This document shows positions 25,650 to 34,549 of a stretch of DNA of 37,309 nucleotides, one piece after another. A program made the translations under genes and the position numbers. Source of the DNA: Alkalimonas sp. (lineage in GTDB: Bacteria > Pseudomonadota > Gammaproteobacteria > Enterobacterales > Alteromonadaceae); assembly GCA_020831935.1 (NCBI GenBank), contig JAFIFR010000006.1, positions 1-37,309 on the forward strand. Reading direction: 5' to 3'. The notes under the pieces were generated by a model, which ran no database searches, was not told the origin of the DNA, and saw nothing but the letters and a program-made list of their open reading frames with translations. Each line of letters opens with the position of its first letter. Positions within the stretch are counted from its first letter, which is position 1.

Positions 25650-28040
25650 ATGACAACACAAGCTTTAACGACAGCACACTGGGCGGGTTCGGCTCAGGTG
25701 CATAAATTTGGTGGAACCAGTCTGGCCGATGCCGGACGTTTTCGTGCTGTGGCAGCCATAGTGCAGCAGCACTGTGCGACGCCAGAGCAGTGCTGGCTGG
25801 TGGTTTCTGCCCCCGGTAAAACCACGGACCAACTGTGCCAGTTGCTGGATTTGGCGGCCCGTGGCGAAGCGCTGGAGCCGGTTCTAGCCGAAGTGCAGCA
25901 CAGCCTGACCACGCTAGTGCAGCAAAGCCTGACCGAGCCTGAGCAAAGCGACGTATTGGCTCAGCTGCAACAATGGTTGGTGGTGTTGCCAGAGCTGGCG
26001 CAGGCTGGCCGTGCTGCCGATGTGCTGGCGTTGGGGGAATCGGTATCGGCCTTGTTGCTGAGCCGTTTACTGCGCCAGCTGGGGCTGGCGGCCGATTGGC
26101 TCGACAGTCGGCAGTTTTTGACGGTGGATGGTCAGCAAGTCCGCTGGGATCAATCCGAGCACGACTTACAAGCGCTTTGCCAGCCCGGTATCCGGGTGGT
26201 CACCGGCTTCATTGGTCGGGACCTGGCGGGCAACAGTCTGACGCTGGGGCGCAATGGCAGCGATTACTCCGCCACCATTCTTGGCCGACTGGTGCAGGCA
26301 GAGCAAGTGACCATCTGGACCGACGTTGATGCCATCTACAGTGGCGATCCTCGTCGTCTGCCGGCTGCAGTGCCGTATCAGCAGGTCAGTTGGCGCCAGG
26401 CCTGTTTGCTGGCCGAGCTTGGCAACCCGGTGCTGCATGCCCGCACCTTATCGCCACTGCACAACAGCCAGACCAAATTGCTGGTGCGCTCCAGCTTTGA
26501 ACCGGAGCACTGCGGCTGCCATATTCTGCCGGATGCCGATTGTTTGGCCAGCTTTGTCACCGACTTGCACGACATGGTGCTGCTAAGCATGCATCAATTG
26601 CATGGCTTGAATGCCAGCTGGCTGGCCAATGCTTTGCATCAGCCAGTGATTGCGCTGCCACAAAGCTGCGATGCTCATGTTTGGTTGTTGCCGGCCAAGG
26701 TCGCCGATGAGGCGGTGCAACTGCTGGCCAAGCATCAGGTGCATGCCGTGCATGACACCAGTCGCTATTATGCCGTCGCCTGGTTAAAACCCGCTCAGGT
26801 ACAGCAAGCAGACTTGCCAGCCGATGTAGCGGCTTGTGTGAAGCGGCTGGCCCCGGCGCATCGTTATCAAAACCATGAACTGGCCATCTGGCTGTTCGAC
26901 CAGGAGTTATCTGCAGTGAATCTTGCCCAGTTGCATCAATGCTGTACTCAGCCCCGCCCGGAAGTTCAATTGATCGTCGCCGGCACCGGCAATGTCGGCG
27001 CCGAGTTTTTGCGGTTACTGCCAGGGCATCAGCAGCGTTGTCACAGCCATGCACTGCGCTTGGCGGTGCTGTTTAATTCGCGTCAGATGGTGTTTGCACC
27101 AGACAGCGGTCAAGAGCTGGCGCAGCAAATGCAGCAGGGCAGGCCATTGGATCAGAAGGCCTTGCTGGCCGAAATCGCTCAGCTGAAGGGGCCAAAGGTT
27201 CTAATCGACTTAACCCCAAGCCAACAACTGGCCGAGCAGTACCCGTCTTTTATTGAGGCGGGTTGTCATCTCATCAGTGCCAACAAGCAAGGTGTTACCT
27301 TGCCAGAAGCCGAGTATCAGGCCATTCTGGCCCGTTTGGACCAGCAGCAGCTGCATTGGTACAGCAATACCACGGCTGGCGCCGGTTTGCCGGTGCAACG
27401 TGCTTTGCAGGAGCTTAGCAGCGCTGGCGATCAGGTACGCCGGATCAGTGGCATTTTTTCCGGCACCTTGTCCTGGTTGCTGTGTCAGTACGATGGCAGC
27501 AGTGCCTTTTCCGATCTGCTGCTGCAAGCCAGAGAGCTGGGTTACACCGAGCCGGATCCGCGCGAAGACTTATCTGGCCGTGATGTGCAGCGTAAGTTGC
27601 TGGTGTTGGCGCGTACCATGGGGTGCTCGTTGGAGCTGGATGATATTGCACTGGAGCCTTTGCTGCCTGAATCACTGGCCGGTGACAGTTGGCAGGCATT
27701 CTGGCAACAGCGCGCTGAATTCGATGCGCTGATGCAGGCCGCCTGGCAACAAGCGCAGCAGCAAGGCTTGCAGCTACGCTATGTCGGTGAGCTGTCGCTA
27801 AACAAAGCCGGTGTCCAGGCCAGAGTTCGCTTAGTGCAGGTGCCGGCCAGTGATCCGCTGGCGGCCATTTTACCTTGTGACAATGTATTTGTGATTGAAT
27901 CCGACTGGTACCAGGAGTTGCCTTTGGTGATCAAAGGACCCGGTGCCGGTCGTACCGTAACTGCAGGCGGCGTGCATGCCGATCTGGCACAGCTTTGTCA
28001 GCAGTTGCCCGCTGCTGCCTATTCATCGAGGTTGTCGTAA
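25650..28040 (+). CDS. metL: Bifunctional aspartokinase II / homoserine dehydrogenase II
   Basis: MetL catalyses the same two aspartate-pathway steps as ThrA for the methionine branch. The aspartokinase begins VHKFGGTSLADAGRF, with [11 protein letters not shown] and WTDVDAIYSGDPR. The middle region replacing the ACT domains is divergent, which fits an enzyme without threonine feedback. The homoserine dehydrogenase starts with GTGNVGAEFL at about 445, then SANKQG, the FSGTLSWLL stretch and GYTEPDPREDLSGRDV. Length is 796 residues (E. coli 810). It abuts metF, with TAA followed immediately by ATG. MetJ should control it through the metB promoter. Confidence 0.96.
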   Translation: MTTQALTTAHWAGSAQVHKFGGTSLADAGRFRAVAAIVQQHCATPEQCWLVVSAPGKTTDQLCQLLDLAARGEALEPVLAEVQHSLTTLVQQSLTEPEQSDVLAQLQQWLVVLPELAQAGRAADVLALGESVSALLLSRLLRQLGLAADWLDSRQFLTVDGQQVRWDQSEHDLQALCQPGIRVVTGFIGRDLAGNSLTLGRNGSDYSATILGRLVQAEQVTIWTDVDAIYSGDPRRLPAAVPYQQVSWRQACLLAELGNPVLHARTLSPLHNSQTKLLVRSSFEPEHCGCHILPDADCLASFVTDLHDMVLLSMHQLHGLNASWLANALHQPVIALPQSCDAHVWLLPAKVADEAVQLLAKHQVHAVHDTSRYYAVAWLKPAQVQQADLPADVAACVKRLAPAHRYQNHELAIWLFDQELSAVNLAQLHQCCTQPRPEVQLIVAGTGNVGAEFLRLLPGHQQRCHSHALRLAVLFNSRQMVFAPDSGQELAQQMQQGRPLDQKALLAEIAQLKGPKVLIDLTPSQQLAEQYPSFIEAGCHLISANKQGVTLPEAEYQAILARLDQQQLHWYSNTTAGAGLPVQRALQELSSAGDQVRRISGIFSGTLSWLLCQYDGSSAFSDLLLQARELGYTEPDPREDLSGRDVQRKLLVLARTMGCSLELDDIALEPLLPESLAGDSWQAFWQQRAEFDALMQAAWQQAQQQGLQLRYVGELSLNKAGVQARVRLVQVPASDPLAAILPCDNVFVIESDWYQELPLVIKGPGAGRTVTAGGVHADLAQLCQQLPAAAYSSRLS

Positions 28041-28943
<903 letters not shown>

Positions 28944-28956
28944 AGCTGGCTTGTCA

Positions 28957-28982
28957 TCTGTCGGTCATGGAAGGCCGGCAGA
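28957..28982 (+). terminator. Weak candidate terminator after metF
   Basis: TCTGTCGG pairs with CCGGCAGA (8 bp, one G-U) with a 10-base loop. The following CTGATTATTT is only moderately T-rich, so termination is uncertain. Confidence 0.3.
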
Positions 28983-28990
28983 CTGATTAT

Positions 28991-29019
28991 TTGACACTCT
29001 GCCTTTTTGGGTAGAAATT
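28991..29019 (+). promoter_or_regulatory. Candidate arg operon promoter
   Basis: A perfect TTGACA (28991-28996) has no strong -10. The best-placed hexamers (TAGAAA, GAAATT) lie inside the first ARG box, so a repressor there would occlude polymerase. Confidence 0.45.
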
Positions 29020-29042
29020 CACAAAAACAGCATAATAATTCT
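29008..29042. promoter_or_regulatory. Two ARG boxes (ArgR operator) upstream of argC
   Basis: TGGGTAGAAATTCA (29008-29021) matches TGAAT-N4-ATTCA at 8 of 10 positions and AGCATAATAATTCT (29029-29042) at 7 of 10. They are 21 bases apart, the spacing at which an ArgR hexamer binds paired boxes. ArgR itself is not in the window. Confidence 0.65.
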
Positions 29043-29100
29043 TGTGTTTTGCTGCCTCAATCCGTAGACTGACGGCTTATCCTAGTATGGAAGGCTGCTG

Positions 29101-30150
29101 ATGTCGTCATCTCAATCTATTGTCTTGTCTAAAAAACGGGCTATCGTGCTGGGCGCTGCCGGCTACAGTGGTGCTGAGCTGGTGCAGCTGCTCAGTCAGC
29201 ATCCGGCCATCGAGCTGGTGGCTGCTTATGCATCGGCGGGGCGGGAACCTGAAGCCTTTTCTTCGTTGTACCCACGCTACACTGGTCAGCTGGAGCTGCA
29301 GGTCCTGCCGTGGCAGGACACCCTGTTGGAAGGGCTAGCTGAGCGCGCCGAGCTGGCCTTTTTGGCCTTGCCGCACGAGGCAAGTGAAGCCCTGGCACCG
29401 AAACTGCTGGCTGCGGGCCTGGTGGTGTTTGATTTATCCGGTGCCTTCCGGTTAAAAGACCCTGCTTTGTACCCCAAATTTTATGGCTACGATCATGCGC
29501 ATCCGGATCTGCTGGCACAAGCCCCTTACGGCTTGGCCGAGTGGATACCAACCGACCAGCTAGCGCAGTCCCTGTTTGCTGTGGCGGGCTGTTACCCAAC
29601 CGCGTCGGCACTGGCCTTGTTGCCATTGGTTCGCGCCGGCCTTATAGCCGAAGGCGCTGTACCGGTGATCAGTGCGATCAGTGGTGTCTCCGGTGCCGGC
29701 CGTAAAGCCAGCCTCAGCACCTCCTTTTGTGAAGTGGGTTTAGCGGCCTACGGCTTTTTCGGCCACCGGCACCGGCCGGAAATTGAACAGACACTAGGGT
29801 GCTCTGTGGTCTTTACCCCACACCTGGGAAATTTTAAGCGGGGCATTCTGGCCACCATCAGTGTTGGTTTAAAGTCCGGAGTCAGTCCGGCGGATGTCAG
29901 CGCGGCCTATCAACATTGTTATCAGCACAAGCCGATGGTGCGCTTAGTCAAGCGCTCCCCCAATGTGGCCGATGTGGCTGGTACCGCTTTTTGCGATCTT
30001 TACTGGCAGCAGGATGGTCAGCAGCTGGTGGTGGTGTCGGCCATCGATAACCTGTTAAAAGGCGCAGCGGCACAAGCGGTGCAACTGGCCAACCTGAAAT
30101 TTGGGTTTGACGAGCCGACTGGCCTGTTGGCAGGAGGGTTCCGTGACTGA
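29101..30150 (+). CDS. argC: N-acetyl-gamma-glutamyl-phosphate reductase
   Basis: ArgC reduces N-acetylglutamyl phosphate to the semialdehyde in arginine synthesis. The N terminus has the nucleotide fold VLGAAGYSGAELVQLL. The catalytic cysteine is C164 in VAGCYPTASAL, and HLGNFKRGILATI marks the C-terminal domain. Length is 349 residues. GGAAGG precedes the ATG by 6 bases. It is the first gene of argCBFGH and overlaps argB by 8 bases. Confidence 0.96.
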   Translation: MSSSQSIVLSKKRAIVLGAAGYSGAELVQLLSQHPAIELVAAYASAGREPEAFSSLYPRYTGQLELQVLPWQDTLLEGLAERAELAFLALPHEASEALAPKLLAAGLVVFDLSGAFRLKDPALYPKFYGYDHAHPDLLAQAPYGLAEWIPTDQLAQSLFAVAGCYPTASALALLPLVRAGLIAEGAVPVISAISGVSGAGRKASLSTSFCEVGLAAYGFFGHRHRPEIEQTLGCSVVFTPHLGNFKRGILATISVGLKSGVSPADVSAAYQHCYQHKPMVRLVKRSPNVADVAGTAFCDLYWQQDGQQLVVVSAIDNLLKGAAAQAVQLANLKFGFDEPTGLLAGGFRD

Positions 30151-30913
30151 ATCAACGCCTTTGGTGGTGAAACTTGGAGGGCGTCTGCTGCAGGAGCCTA
30201 AGGCTATTGCTGAACTGCTGGCTGTTTGTCAGCAAATAAAAGCCAACCGGCCACTGTTGCTGGTACACGGCGGCGGCGCTCAGGTCGAAAGCTGGTTGCA
30301 CACCTTTGGTTTTGTCACCGAGAAAGTCGATGGCCAGCGGGTTTCGCCACCAGAACAGATGCCGGTGATTGCCGGTGCTTTGGCCGGTGCGGTCAACGCC
30401 GAGCTGGTGGCGCTGGCGGATCAGGCCGGGTTGGCACCTGTCGGCCTGACACTGGGAGCCGGTGGCAGTTGCCGCTTTGAGCGCACCCCAGCGCTGGGCG
30501 CTGTCGCCAAAGCATTGCCAGGACAGCCAGCCTTGCTGCAAAGCTTATTGCAGCAACACTTTACCCCAGTGCTAAGCTCGATTGGTCACTACGACGGCGC
30601 CCTGCTGAACGTCAATGCCGATTTGGCGGCAGCTGCCTTGTGTCAATTACTGCAGGGCGACTTGCTGCTGCTGACCGATGTGCCCGGTATTCTGCAAGAC
30701 GATGGTCGTGTAATGACTAAGCTCAGTGCTGCCGAGGCCAAGGTATTGGTGGCAGAGGGCGTTATTAAAGGCGGCATGAAAGTGAAACTGGATGCGGCCC
30801 TGGACACCGCTCAGGCATTGCAACGTCCGATCGTGGTGGCAGGCTGGCAACAGCCGGAACTGTTGCTGCCTTTGTTGGCTGGTCAGGCGGTAGGAACCCG
30901 CATTGATCCCTAA
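30143..30913 (+). CDS. argB: Acetylglutamate kinase
   Basis: ArgB phosphorylates N-acetylglutamate. Glycine-rich signatures are VVKLGGRLL and LLVHGGGAQ; NVNADLAAAALCQ and GGMKVKLDAAL complete the kinase fold. The track starts at ATG 30101, but GTG at 30143 with AGGAGG 5 bases upstream gives a natural N terminus (VTESTPLVVKLGG) and 256 residues, as in E. coli. It overlaps argC by 8 bases, and argF starts 8 bases after it. Confidence 0.95.
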   Translation: MTESTPLVVKLGGRLLQEPKAIAELLAVCQQIKANRPLLLVHGGGAQVESWLHTFGFVTEKVDGQRVSPPEQMPVIAGALAGAVNAELVALADQAGLAPVGLTLGAGGSCRFERTPALGAVAKALPGQPALLQSLLQQHFTPVLSSIGHYDGALLNVNADLAAAALCQLLQGDLLLLTDVPGILQDDGRVMTKLSAAEAKVLVAEGVIKGGMKVKLDAALDTAQALQRPIVVAGWQQPELLLPLLAGQAVGTRIDP

Positions 30914-30921
30914 AAAAACGA

Positions 30922-31848
30922 ATGAGTACGCTTATGACATCCATGCATCAACTCCTTTCGCTGCAGGAGCTTAATCCGGAACAATTGCAGCAACTGCTGC
31001 AGCTGGCATTGCAGGTAAAACAGCAACCTGCCGCGTATCAGCAGGCACTGGCTGGCAAAAGCATCGCGCTGTTGTTTGAGAAACCCTCGCTGCGAACCCG
31101 GGTCAGTTTTGATGTTGGTATTCAGAAACTGGGCGGCCACAGCGTCTATCTTGATCAGCAAAACGGCGACCTGGGTGGTCGCGAAACGGTGGAAGACTTT
31201 GGCCGTAATCTGGCCTGTTGGACCGACGCCATTGTCGCCCGGGTGTACCGGCAGAGCACGCTGGAGAAACTTGCAGCCAGCAGTGGGATCCCGGTGATCA
31301 ACGCTCTCAGCGATCTGTACCATCCCTGTCAGGCGCTGGCCGATCTATTGACCTTGCAAGAGACCTTTGGCGATTTACGCAAAGTGCAGCTAGCCTTTGT
31401 CGGGGATGGCAACAATGTTTGTCACTCGCTGATGCTGGGCGCTGCTCTGGCCGGCATGTCGCTGGTGGTGATTACGCCACCGAACCACGGACCCGATGGT
31501 CATGTGCTGCAACAGGCCCAGTTACTGGCCGCCAAAACCGGCGCCAAACTGACACTGAGCCACCATTTATCCGAAGCCCATGGCAGCCAGGCGATTTACA
31601 CCGACACCTGGGTGTCGATGGGGGACTCGATGGATGCCGCAGAGCAGCAGCAGCGCTTTGGCGCCTATCAGTTGTCCAGTGAGGTGCTGGCGCGACTGGA
31701 TATCGGCTACCTGATGCATTGCCTGCCAGCCCATCGGGGCCAGGAAGTGACCAGTGAGCTGTTGGACAGCCAGGCTTCTTTGGTGTTGCAACAAGCGGAA
31801 AACAGAATGCACGCGCAAAATGCGGTGCTGATCCAACTTTTAGCATGA
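30922..31848 (+). CDS. argF: Ornithine carbamoyltransferase
   Basis: ArgF condenses ornithine and carbamoyl phosphate to citrulline. The carbamoyl-phosphate motif is [10 protein letters not shown], with Leu where the common form is [22 protein letters not shown] and the ornithine-side cysteine motif [12 protein letters not shown] are present, so the enzyme should be active. ATGs at 30922, 30934 and 30943 are all possible starts and none has a good Shine-Dalgarno. The 308-residue form is given. It overlaps none of the called genes; argG begins 8 bases later. Confidence 0.93.
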   Translation: MSTLMTSMHQLLSLQELNPEQLQQLLQLALQVKQQPAAYQQALAGKSIALLFEKPSLRTRVSFDVGIQKLGGHSVYLDQQNGDLGGRETVEDFGRNLACWTDAIVARVYRQSTLEKLAASSGIPVINALSDLYHPCQALADLLTLQETFGDLRKVQLAFVGDGNNVCHSLMLGAALAGMSLVVITPPNHGPDGHVLQQAQLLAAKTGAKLTLSHHLSEAHGSQAIYTDTWVSMGDSMDAAEQQQRFGAYQLSSEVLARLDIGYLMHCLPAHRGQEVTSELLDSQASLVLQQAENRMHAQNAVLIQLLA

Positions 31849-31856
31849 GGTGCGAG

Positions 31857-33092
31857 ATGAGTGTAAAAAAAGTCGTATTGGCGTACTCCGGTGGTTTGGA
31901 TACTTCGGCCATCGTGCCTTGGTTAAAAGACAATTATGGCTGTGAAGTGGTGGCTTTTGTGGCCAATGTTGGACAGGGCGATGAGGAGCTGGCCGGAGTG
32001 GAAGAAAAAGCCATTGCCTCCGGTGCTTCCAGCTGCTACGTGGTGGACCTGCGTGACGAACTGATGCGCGAAGTGGTGTATCCAACCTTAAAAACCGGGG
32101 CGGTCTACGAAGGCCAGTACCTGCTGGGTACTTCGATGGCGCGCCCGGTGATTGCCAGGGCTCAGGTTGAGCTGGCTTTAAAGGTGGGTGCCGATGCGCT
32201 CAGTCATGGTTGTACCGGCAAGGGCAACGATCAGGTGCGCTTTGAAGGGGCCTTTGCTGCGCTTGCACCGCAGCTCAAAGTGATTGCTCCCTGGCGGGAA
32301 TGGGACTTCACTTCCCGTCAGTCCTTGTTGGATTACCTGGCTGAAAAGCAGATCCCAACCACCTCCTCGGCGACCAAAATCTACAGTCGGGATGCCAACT
32401 TGTGGCACATTTCACACGAAGGCGGTGAGCTGGAAGATCCCTGGTGTGAGCCGTCCGAGCAAGTCTGGACCTGGACCAAATCACCAGAGCAGGCACCCGA
32501 TCACCCTGCCTATGTTGAGTTATCCTTTGCCGAAGGTGAACTGTGCAAAGTCAATGGTCAGGCACTGGAGCCGGTGGATGCCCTGACGTTGTTAAACGCC
32601 ATTGGTGCTGAGCATGGTATCGGCCGGATTGATATTGTTGAGAACCGTTTGGTGGGCATGAAATCCCGTGGCTGCTATGAAACGCCGGGCGGCACCATTT
32701 TGTTGGCGGCGCTGCAGGGTCTGGAAGCGTTGGTGTATGATCGGACAGCGCTGAATTACCGCGAGGAAATTGGCCTGAAATTCGCGCAGCTGGTGTACGA
32801 TGGCCGCTGGTTTACCCCCTTAAAAGATGCGCTGTTGGCGGCGGCGAGTAGTTTGGCGCAACTGCTGACCGGCGATGTGGTGGTTAAGTTGTACAAAGGT
32901 CGGGTCACAGTGGCGAAACGTCGCTCGGTTCACAGTCTGTATTCGGAAGCCTTCGCGACTTTTGAAGACGATGAAGTCTACAATCAGCAGGATGCGGCCG
33001 GTTTTATTCGCCTGTACAGCCTGGCCAGTCGGATCCGCGCCATGCATGCAGCGGACAGTCATGCGGCTGACAGCAAAGCACAGGAGTCCTGA
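31857..33092 (+). CDS. argG: Argininosuccinate synthase
   Basis: ArgG joins citrulline and aspartate using ATP. The P-loop-like motif is [14 protein letters not shown], and [41 protein letters not shown] and [13 protein letters not shown] are family hallmarks. I use the ATG at 31857 ([13 protein letters not shown]) rather than 31845 because AGGTG lies about 6 bases upstream. This gives 411 residues, the roughly 400-residue class rather than the 447-residue E. coli class. argH follows 2 bases later. Confidence 0.96.
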   Translation: MSVKKVVLAYSGGLDTSAIVPWLKDNYGCEVVAFVANVGQGDEELAGVEEKAIASGASSCYVVDLRDELMREVVYPTLKTGAVYEGQYLLGTSMARPVIARAQVELALKVGADALSHGCTGKGNDQVRFEGAFAALAPQLKVIAPWREWDFTSRQSLLDYLAEKQIPTTSSATKIYSRDANLWHISHEGGELEDPWCEPSEQVWTWTKSPEQAPDHPAYVELSFAEGELCKVNGQALEPVDALTLLNAIGAEHGIGRIDIVENRLVGMKSRGCYETPGGTILLAALQGLEALVYDRTALNYREEIGLKFAQLVYDGRWFTPLKDALLAAASSLAQLLTGDVVVKLYKGRVTVAKRRSVHSLYSEAFATFEDDEVYNQQDAAGFIRLYSLASRIRAMHAADSHAADSKAQES

Positions 33093-33094
33093 TT

Positions 33095-34480
33095 ATGGCG
33101 ATGTGGGGCGGGCGTTTTACCGAGGCGACGCTGGAGGAGTTCAAGGCATTTAATGACTCCATCCGCTTTGACTACCAACTGGCGCAGCAGGATATTGCCG
33201 CTTCCAAAGTCTGGGCCGCGGGTCTGGCGCAAGCGGGCTTGATTGCTGCAGAGGAAGCCGAGCAGCTGCAACAGGCGTTGCAGCAACTGGCCGATGAGCT
33301 GCTGGCAGAGCCGACCTTGCCGGTGACCAGTGGTGAAGAAGACATTCACAGCTGGGTGGAAAGCCAACTAACGGAGCGCCTCGGCGCGGTGGCGCGTAAG
33401 CTGCATACCGGCCGCAGCCGCAACGACCTGGTGGCAACCGATTTGCGGCTCTGGACCCGGACCGCTGCGACTGGGGTTCGCAGCAGTTTGCTGGGCAGCA
33501 TTCAGGCGCTGCTGAATTTTGCTGAAGCGGCCGGTAGTGCTGTGATGCCGGGTTACACCCATTTACAACGCGCTCAGCCAGTGATGGTGGCGCATTGGGC
33601 GTTGGCTTATGTCGAGATGCTGAAACGCGATCTGGGCCGCTTGGACGATGCCAGCAAGCGCCTGAATGTGTGTCCACTTGGGGCCGGTGCTCTGGCGGGC
33701 ACTGGTGTACCGGTGGACCGCAGCTGGCTGGCGCAGCAACTGGGTTTTGAGGCTGCTGCTGCCAATAGCCTGGATGCAGTGTCGGATCGTGACTTTGTGG
33801 TTGAGTTGTCGGCAGCCGCCAGTTTGTGCATGACGCATGTCTCGCGTTTATCCGAAGATGTGATTTTTTTCTGCTCGGGCGAAGCCGGTTTTTTTAAGCT
33901 GGGCGATGCCATCAGCAGTGGCTCCTCCTTGATGCCGCAAAAGAAAAACCCGGATGTATTTGAGTTGCTGCGCGGAAAAAGTGGCCGCATCTTAGGCCAG
34001 CTGGTGGCGATTATTCATGTGCTGAAAGGCTTGCCACTGGCTTACAACAAAGACATGCAGGAAGACAAAGAAGGCTTTTTTGAGCTGATGCAGCAGTGGC
34101 AGCAGTCGTTGCAGGTATTGGCCACGGTGCTACCGCACTTAACGGTCAAAGCCGATGTCTGCCGCCAGGCAGCAGAGCTTGGTTACAGCAACGCCACCGA
34201 CCTGGCGGATTATCTGGTCGGCAAGGGCATTCCGTTTCGTGATGCCCATCATTTGTCCGGTCAGTTGGTGTTGCTGGCATCGCAGCAGCAACTACCGCTG
34301 GAACAGTTGCCATTGGCACAGATGCAGCAGATCAGCCCACAGATTGCCGACGACGTCTATCCGGCGCTAACACTTGAAGCCGGCATGGCCAGGCGTAATG
34401 CATTGGGTGGCACCAGCCCAGAGCAGGTGCAGGCCGCTTTAGCCGCAGCCAAAGCCTGGTTCACAGCACAGCTGCAGTGA
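33095..34480 (+). CDS. argH: Argininosuccinate lyase
   Basis: ArgH cleaves argininosuccinate to arginine and fumarate. The catalytic loop GSSLMPQKKNPDVFELLRGK, the segment HTGRSRNDLVATDLRLW and PGYTHLQRAQPV are present. At 461 residues it is a plain lyase, without the C-terminal N-acetylglutamate synthase fusion (ArgHA) found in some marine gammaproteobacteria. AGGAG lies about 10 bases before the ATG. It ends the arg operon, followed by a strong terminator. argA, argD and argE are not in the window. Confidence 0.97.
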   Translation: MAMWGGRFTEATLEEFKAFNDSIRFDYQLAQQDIAASKVWAAGLAQAGLIAAEEAEQLQQALQQLADELLAEPTLPVTSGEEDIHSWVESQLTERLGAVARKLHTGRSRNDLVATDLRLWTRTAATGVRSSLLGSIQALLNFAEAAGSAVMPGYTHLQRAQPVMVAHWALAYVEMLKRDLGRLDDASKRLNVCPLGAGALAGTGVPVDRSWLAQQLGFEAAAANSLDAVSDRDFVVELSAAASLCMTHVSRLSEDVIFFCSGEAGFFKLGDAISSGSSLMPQKKNPDVFELLRGKSGRILGQLVAIIHVLKGLPLAYNKDMQEDKEGFFELMQQWQQSLQVLATVLPHLTVKADVCRQAAELGYSNATDLADYLVGKGIPFRDAHHLSGQLVLLASQQQLPLEQLPLAQMQQISPQIADDVYPALTLEAGMARRNALGGTSPEQVQAALAAAKAWFTAQLQ

Positions 34481-34497
34481 GGTTAAGTGCGGGAAGA

Positions 34498-34529
34498 AAC
34501 GGCCAGCAGTTGCGCTGGCCGTTTTTTTT
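34498..34529 (+). terminator. Terminator of the arg operon
   Basis: AACGGCCAGC (34498-34507) and GCTGGCCGTT (34514-34523) form a perfect 10-bp stem with a 6-base loop, ending in eight T residues. Confidence 0.92.
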
Positions 34530-34549
34530 GAGCGGCTGGACGCTGCGGT

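Noticed and set aside
33150-33677. 175-codon minus-strand ORF opposite argH
   Set aside because: It is antisense to argH, rich in Pro, Arg and Ser as expected for a shadow frame, with no start signal.
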